From positions 1 through 16,563 of the forward strand of contig JAEWDP010000135.1 in the NCBI GenBank assembly GCA_023390055.1: 16,563 nt of DNA, in the 5' to 3' direction. A program made the position numbers and the translations under genes. Positions 15,256-16,563 of this stretch are shown piece by piece. The number at the start of each line of letters is the position of its first letter. Position 1 is the stretch's first letter. Below the pieces are notes generated by a model. It ran no database searches, was not told the DNA's origin, and saw nothing but the letters and a program-made list of their open reading frames with translations. This stretch comes from Pseudomonadota bacterium. GTDB taxonomy: Bacteria > Pseudomonadota > Alphaproteobacteria > Rhizobiales > Rhizobiaceae.

Positions 15256-16563
15256 ATGGCACGTATCATTGAATCGGCAACCGGCGCAGATGCGCTAACC
15301 TTTGACGACGTGCTGCTGCAGCCCGGCCATTCTGAAATCATGCCCGGCCAGACCAATATCGCCACGTCGATTGCCCATGACATTGACCTCAATCTGCCGA
15401 TCCTTTCCTCTGCCATGGACACAGTCACGGAAAGCCGCCTCGCCATTGCCATGGCACAGGCGGGTGGCATCGGCGTCATCCACCGCAATCTCACACCTGT
15501 CGAGCAGGCCGAAGAGGTTCGTCAGGTGAAGAAGTTTGAAAGCGGCATGGTGGTCAATCCCGTGACGATCGGCCCCGATGCATCGCTTGCAGAAGCACTG
15601 GCCCTGATGAAGGCGCATGGCATTTCCGGCATCCCGGTCGTGGAGAACGGCGGTGACGGCGGACATAAGATTGGCCGTCTCGTCGGCATACTGACCAACC
15701 GCGATGTCCGTTTTGCCTCGGATCCTGCCCAGAAAATCTATGAACTGATGACCCGTGAGAACCTCATCACAGTCAACGACAATGTCGATCAGAATGAGGC
15801 CAAGCGTCTGCTCCACAAACACCGGATCGAAAAGCTGCTGGTCGTCGACGGGCAGGGGCGCTGCGTTGGCCTCATCACCGTCAAGGATATCGAGAAATCA
15901 CAATTGAACCCCAACGCATCAAAGGATGCCCAGGGGAGACTGCGGGCTGCTGCGGCAATCAGTGTTGGCGATGACGGCTTTGAACGCGCCGAGCGACTGA
16001 TTGAAGCCGGTGTCGATCTTCTGGTCGTGGATACCGCGCATGGCCATTCACAACGTGTGCTCGATGCCGTCAGCCGTGTAAAGAAGCTCTCCAACTCGGT
16101 TCGCATCATGGCGGGCAATGTCGCAACCGCCGACGGAACCAAGGCATTGATCGATGCAGGTGCCGATGCAGTCAAGGTTGGTATCGGTCCAGGTTCCATC
16201 TGTACCACACGCATCGTGGCAGGTGTCGGCGTTCCACAGCTCGCCGCCATCATGGCGGCAGTCAGTGCCGCGCGCGATCAAAACATACCGGTCATTGCCG
16301 ATGGCGGCATCAAGTTCTCCGGCGATCTTGCAAAGGCGATTGCGGCCGGTTCATCGGCTGTGATGGTTGGCTCGTTACTTGCCGGAACGGACGAAAGCCC
16401 GGGTGAGGTCTATCTTTACCAGGGGCGCTCCTTCAAGGCTTATCGGGGGATGGGGTCCGTTGGCGCCATGGCCAGAGGATCGGCTGATCGCTATTTTCAG
16501 GCGGAAGTGCGCGACACGCTGAAGCTCGTTCCGGAAGGCATTGAAGGTCAGGTTCCCTACAAG
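15256..16563 (+). CDS. guaB: Inosine-5'-monophosphate dehydrogenase, C-terminus beyond the window
   Basis: GuaB oxidises IMP to XMP with NAD+, the rate-limiting step of GTP synthesis. The visible 436 residues are open to the right edge; the family is about 490-500 residues, so roughly 60 are missing. The start MARIIESATGADALTFDDVLL is typical. Two CBS domains occupy about 95-215 (MVVNPVTIGPDA...GILTNRDVRF; MTRENLITV...GLITVKDIEK). The catalytic loop GIGPGSICTTR holds Cys316, with phosphate-binding DGGIKFSGD and the flap YRGMGSVGAM downstream. The ATG at 15256 is preceded by AAAGGA. No purine riboswitch or clear promoter is visible in the 15126-15255 leader. Confidence 0.97.
   Translation, partial: MARIIESATGADALTFDDVLLQPGHSEIMPGQTNIATSIAHDIDLNLPILSSAMDTVTESRLAIAMAQAGGIGVIHRNLTPVEQAEEVRQVKKFESGMVVNPVTIGPDASLAEALALMKAHGISGIPVVENGGDGGHKIGRLVGILTNRDVRFASDPAQKIYELMTRENLITVNDNVDQNEAKRLLHKHRIEKLLVVDGQGRCVGLITVKDIEKSQLNPNASKDAQGRLRAAAAISVGDDGFERAERLIEAGVDLLVVDTAHGHSQRVLDAVSRVKKLSNSVRIMAGNVATADGTKALIDAGADAVKVGIGPGSICTTRIVAGVGVPQLAAIMAAVSAARDQNIPVIADGGIKFSGDLAKAIAAGSSAVMVGSLLAGTDESPGEVYLYQGRSFKAYRGMGSVGAMARGSADRYFQAEVRDTLKLVPEGIEGQVPYK

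Noticed and set aside
1..16563. CRISPR arrays, toxin-antitoxin pairs, retrons, phage genes or known defence modules
   Set aside because: I looked for repeated spacers, small paired genes, reverse transcriptases, nucleases and integrases on both strands and found none I can support.

Overview
The window looks like a chromosomal segment of an alphaproteobacterium of the order Hyphomicrobiales (Rhizobiales; a Rhizobium/Agrobacterium or Brucella/Ochrobactrum relative). This rests on the protein character of the right half: a Ppx/GppA phosphatase with a long basic N-terminus overlapping rlmE, then an MFS transporter, a Tat-exported metallo-hydrolase and guaB. It also rests on the rhizobial style of the insertion sequences on the left. 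Genus is inference; no database search was possible.

Left edge (1 to about 2590): a graveyard of nested mobile elements. An IS1634-type DDE transposase, cut by the window edge, appears to have inserted into the first ORF of an IS66-type element. One end of that IS66 element is visible at 1778 and abuts the 3' fragment of an unrecognised gene. A 59-bp mini-element with perfect 13-bp inverted ends follows, then a truncated IS630-type transposase.

Middle (about 2590 to 9900): a surface-polysaccharide locus on the minus strand. In transcription order it holds an MsbA-like ABC half-exporter, then rmlC-rmlB-rmlD-rmlA, which together make dTDP-L-rhamnose from glucose-1-phosphate. After a roughly 1-kb stretch with no recognisable gene comes a GT2 glycosyltransferase of rhamnosyltransferase type. 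The rml genes are packed tightly: 15 nt between rmlC and rmlB, 1 nt between rmlB and rmlD, and a 4-nt ATGA overlap between rmlD and rmlA. The logical reading is sugar-nucleotide synthesis, transfer of rhamnose to a glycan, and possibly export by the ABC protein.

Right (about 9926 to the end): conserved core genes. A minus-strand tRNA-Gln(CUG) with its own promoter marks the border. Then ppx/gppA and rlmE form a plus-strand pair with an ATGA overlap. A DHA2-type MFS exporter (minus) and a Tat-exported metallo-beta-lactamase-fold hydrolase (plus) are divergent across about 175 bp. guaB (IMP dehydrogenase) runs off the right edge.

I found no CRISPR array, toxin-antitoxin pair, phage module or other clearly new system. 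The points most worth a second look are the IS nest beside the rhamnose locus, the 59-bp mini-element, the unexplained 1-kb gap, the position of the tRNA at the accessory/core border, the basic extension of the Ppx protein, and the MFS/hydrolase divergent pair.
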